This document shows, in pieces, positions 61,441 through 64,000 of a DNA stretch of 64,000 bases. This DNA comes from OCS155 cluster bacterium AG-333-G23 (GTDB taxonomy: Bacteria; Actinomycetota; Acidimicrobiia; Actinomarinales; Actinomarinaceae), in assembly GCA_003282445.1 (NCBI GenBank), contig QBZE01000001.1:275663-339662 (forward strand), given 5' to 3'. The notes beneath the pieces were generated by a model that saw nothing but the letters and a program-made list of their open reading frames with translations, made no database searches and was not told the origin of the DNA. Within the stretch, counting starts at the first letter, position 1, and each line of letters opens with the position of its first letter. Position numbers and translations under genes: made by a program.

Positions 61441-62582
61441 TAGATTTCGAAAAATTCTTAAATGATAGAATCAACAATAATAAAAATTTAGAATTCCTTG
61501 CCTCGTTTTTTACTGAAGATGAACTTTCACAACTTTCAGATAAAGCTATATCCATAGTTGGCACAAATGCTAAAACTTCAACAGCTAACTATATATATCA
61601 AGTACTGTCAGAAACAGGGGTAAAATCACTTTTATTTACCTCTCCTCATTTAATTTCCTACGATGAGAGGATTCAATCAAATCAAAATACTATTAACCAT
61701 TCACAGTATGTTGAAAAAATAAAAGACTTTGAAAAGAAAAATAGTATAAATTTAGGATATTTTGAAACTTTATTTTTAATTGCTTGTAAAACTTTTATTG
61801 ATGAAAAATTAGATATATTTTTAGTAGAGGCGGGGATAGGCGGACGTTTAGACACAACTTCCATAATAGATTACAAAAATGTAATTTTAACTAATATTGG
61901 TTACGATCATCAAGAACTATTAGGTGAAACTCTTGATGAGATATTGTATGAAAAAATAAAAATTTCAAACAAAATTAAAAATTTAGTATGTGGCGATATT
62001 TCTGACGAACATAAAGAACTAATTTTTAAAGAGTTAAAAGATACTTCGATTTCATTCTTAGATGAAAATAATAATTTTAAATCTTACACAGAAGATTTTA
62101 GACTCAGGAATATTGATCTAGCTTTATTGTCAGTAAACAAAATTTTAGGTAAAGAAGTAAACCCAACAATTATTTCAAAGATTAAAGAATATAAGGTACA
62201 AGGAAGGTTTGAAATAATAGATAATAATCCAGTGAAAATTTTGGACGGTGCTCACAATATTTCAGGATTTGAAACTCTATTCCAAAATTTGGAACACTTA
62301 TATAAAGACATTCATTTTGACTGTTATCTAGGTTTAAAAGAAGGTAAAAAGTATGAAAAAATCTTAGATTTTTTATCACAAATAGATAATATCTCTATAA
62401 ACATAATTGAAGATAATAGCTTTTATAACCAAATGAGTAGTAAATATTTGCAAAGCTACCTAGAGGAAAGAAATATTAACTTTGAGATATCGCCAATTGG
62501 AAAATTTCATTCATCTAAACAACACTCTATTTTGATAGGAAGTTTATATTTAATTGGAGAATACAAAAAGGAATATAAATGA
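61437..62582 (+). CDS. folC: Folylpolyglutamate / dihydrofolate synthase
   Basis: Mur-ligase-like enzyme adding glutamate to folates. The P-loop [10 protein letters not shown] near 41-50 stands where most FolC proteins have [54 protein letters not shown] and [13 protein letters not shown] follow in family order. It starts with TTG overlapping the valS TGA and has 381 residues. The C-terminal domain is short. Confidence 0.9.
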   Translation: MIDFEKFLNDRINNNKNLEFLASFFTEDELSQLSDKAISIVGTNAKTSTANYIYQVLSETGVKSLLFTSPHLISYDERIQSNQNTINHSQYVEKIKDFEKKNSINLGYFETLFLIACKTFIDEKLDIFLVEAGIGGRLDTTSIIDYKNVILTNIGYDHQELLGETLDEILYEKIKISNKIKNLVCGDISDEHKELIFKELKDTSISFLDENNNFKSYTEDFRLRNIDLALLSVNKILGKEVNPTIISKIKEYKVQGRFEIIDNNPVKILDGAHNISGFETLFQNLEHLYKDIHFDCYLGLKEGKKYEKILDFLSQIDNISINIIEDNSFYNQMSSKYLQSYLEERNINFEISPIGKFHSSKQHSILIGSLYLIGEYKKEYK

Positions 62583-62977
62583 AAACATTTTTTATGGTTA
62601 AGCCAGATGGAGTAAAAAGGAATCTTATTGGGGAAGTAATTACTAGAGTTGAAAAAGAGGGATTTCAGATTACAAAAATTAAGATGATGGATATTTCAGA
62701 AGAATTAGCCAAAGAACACTATGGAGAACATTCTGATAAACCGTTCTTTAATGATCTTGTCAGTTTTATTACCAGTGGACCTGTTGTAGCAATGCAAGTT
62801 GAAGGTGAAGATGTTGTATCAGAGATAAGACGAATAATGGGTGCCACTAACCCTTCAGATGCTGATCCTGGAACGATTAGGGCTGATTTAGCTACAAAAC
62901 TTGAAGAAAATGTTGTGCACGGATCAGACTCACCAGAGAGTGCTGAAAGAGAATTATCTCTTTTCTTTAAGAATTAA
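62579..62977 (+). CDS. ndk: Nucleoside diphosphate kinase
   Basis: Balances nucleoside triphosphate pools by phosphate transfer through a histidine. [27 protein letters not shown] and the phosphorylated His114 in [15 protein letters not shown] are all conserved; 132 residues. The ATG overlaps the folC stop. Confidence 0.96.
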   Translation: MKTFFMVKPDGVKRNLIGEVITRVEKEGFQITKIKMMDISEELAKEHYGEHSDKPFFNDLVSFITSGPVVAMQVEGEDVVSEIRRIMGATNPSDADPGTIRADLATKLEENVVHGSDSPESAERELSLFFKN

Positions 62978-63021
62978 TTTTTTATTTTCTTTGGCCCTGC
63001 AGTCTATTAATCTGAATATAC

Positions 63022-64000
63022 ATGGCAGGAATTAACTTAAGAAGAACATTATTTGGTGGCAACGATATTGCTATCGATCTAGGTACAGCAAATACTTTAA
63101 TATATGTTAAAGGAGCAGGTGTTGTTGTTGACGAGCCAACTCTTCTGGCAATTCAAAAAAGTGATAGATCTATTTTCACCTATGGTGAGGAGGCAAAGAA
63201 ATTAGTTGGAAGAGTACCTGATTCTATTGAGTTAGTAAAACCATTAAGAGATGGTGTTATTTCAGAAATTGAATATGCAGAAGAGTTAGTAAAAACATTA
63301 TTGTCTAAAGCTATTGGAAGATCTTACTCAAGGCCAAGAATAATTATTTGTGTTCCTAATGGTGTAACTAGCGTTGAGCAAAGATCTATTGAGACTGCGG
63401 CACACGCAACAGGAGCTTCAGAGGTCTTCACTATCGAAGAGCCAATGGCTGCGGCGATTGGTGCTAACTTACAAATTTTTGAACCATTTGGAAATATGGT
63501 AATTGACATTGGGGGTGGAACAACAGAGATTGCTGTTATTTCCATGGGTGATGTTGTTAATGCTAACTCAGTGAGAGTTGGTGGCGAAGATATGACTGAT
63601 AAGTTAATTGAATGGCTTAGAAGTGAACATGCAATGTTAGTTGATGAAGGAATAGCAGAGTCATTAAAACATGCAGTGGGATCTGCTTATCAGTATGATA
63701 AAGAACCTCAAGTAACAGTTACAGGTAGAGATATAGTTAAGGGCATTCCAAAGCAAGTATTGTTAGAAGCATCAGATGTTAGAAATGCTCTTGCACCGGT
63801 GGTTAGTGAAATCATTGAAGCTGTAAGAATCTCATTATCACAAACACCTCCAGCTTTAGTCTCTGATATTGATAAATATGGTGCATGGTTAACAGGTGGG
63901 GGATCAATGTTGAAACAACTTGATAGAAAAATTGCAGAAGAACTCGGAATACCAATAAATATGACCGAAGATCCATTAAGTACAGTAGTTGTAGGCTCAG
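63022..64000 (+). CDS. mreB: Rod shape-determining protein MreB (partial, runs off window end)
   Basis: Actin-like cytoskeletal ATPase directing side-wall peptidoglycan synthesis. The frame is open from ATG 63022 to the last base, giving 326 residues of a protein usually about 340 long. It shows the phosphate-1 motif IAIDLGTANTLIYVKG, CVPNGVTSVEQRS, the EEPMAAAIGANL segment, the phosphate-2 motif MVIDIGGGTTEIAVIS and the adenosine motif LTGGGSMLKQLD. Its presence suggests a rod-like or elongating cell. It follows ndk after 44 bases. Confidence 0.95.
   Translation, partial: MAGINLRRTLFGGNDIAIDLGTANTLIYVKGAGVVVDEPTLLAIQKSDRSIFTYGEEAKKLVGRVPDSIELVKPLRDGVISEIEYAEELVKTLLSKAIGRSYSRPRIIICVPNGVTSVEQRSIETAAHATGASEVFTIEEPMAAAIGANLQIFEPFGNMVIDIGGGTTEIAVISMGDVVNANSVRVGGEDMTDKLIEWLRSEHAMLVDEGIAESLKHAVGSAYQYDKEPQVTVTGRDIVKGIPKQVLLEASDVRNALAPVVSEIIEAVRISLSQTPPALVSDIDKYGAWLTGGGSMLKQLDRKIAEELGIPINMTEDPLSTVVVGS

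Overview
The window is a gene-dense, AT-rich (roughly one third G+C) bacterial chromosome segment with very short intergenic gaps and many overlapping start/stop codons, which points to a streamlined genome. Several families that are typical of Actinobacteria occur together: a WhiB iron-sulfur regulator, a UPF0182 membrane protein, an LppM-like lipoprotein, a DUF2342-like protein, a PDZ-Lon (YlbL) protease and an AhpE-type peroxiredoxin. Low G+C plus these families suggests a small marine actinobacterium of the Candidatus Actinomarina kind. That placement is inference; the actinobacterial affiliation itself is well supported.

Layout. 1-3160: shikimate/phenylalanine operon aroC(partial)-aroK-aroB-aroQ-pheA. 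3147-12142: mixed block with an S51-like protein carrying a CysRS-like tail, an alpha/beta hydrolase, a Fur-family regulator with ECF transporter parts CbiQ and CbiO, a probable selenocysteine thioredoxin-like membrane protein read through TGA at 7493-7495, CsaA, a flavin reductase, PlsC, a YczE-like protein, a YceI protein, a Nudix hydrolase and an EamA transporter. 12202-19942: trpS, pcrA/uvrD, the TCA operon sucC-sucD-icd-mdh, and the HU gene. 19991-23553 (minus): sdhCDAB with an SCP2-like gene at its end. 23680-26705: whiB, peroxiredoxin, DUF2342-like protein and an HtrA protease. 26830-33701: a branched-chain (Liv-type) ABC transporter operon that also contains an acyl-CoA synthetase. 33784-46020: YlbL, UPF0182, initiator tRNA, TlpA-like thioredoxin, Mrp, UppP with a newly noticed 51-residue Cys/WHL gene, PlsY, a translin homologue, a thioesterase, a GMC oxidoreductase and a doubled Cas4/RecB-type nuclease. 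46060-55012: aconitase, pdxH, rph, rdgB, an LppM-like gene, an isoleucine leader/attenuator with cimA, acs and a thioesterase. 55025-55600: six tRNAs. 55619-64000: tig-clpP-clpX-valS-folC-ndk and the start of mreB.

How the genes work together. Most of the window is housekeeping: aromatic amino acid synthesis, most of a TCA cycle (aconitase, isocitrate dehydrogenase, succinyl-CoA synthetase, succinate dehydrogenase, malate dehydrogenase), acetate activation, isoleucine precursor synthesis through citramalate, phospholipid and undecaprenyl-phosphate metabolism, and protein quality control. Uptake is represented by the Liv-type transporter and by a metal-type ECF module under a probable Fur/Zur-type operator.

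The strongest unusual signals are: (1) a UxxC thioredoxin-like membrane protein with a bacterial SECIS-like hairpin just after the in-frame TGA; (2) a compact ribosome-mediated attenuator before cimA whose leader peptide has five consecutive Ile codons; (3) a near-perfect 23-bp palindrome before cbiQ resembling actinobacterial Zur boxes; (4) a tandem nuclease in which all eight cysteines fall into two predicted Fe-S sets; and (5) livF with no usable ATG/GTG/TTG and an apparent ATT start. No CRISPR array, insertion sequence, prophage or rRNA gene was seen. No gene-free stretch exceeds 300 bases.
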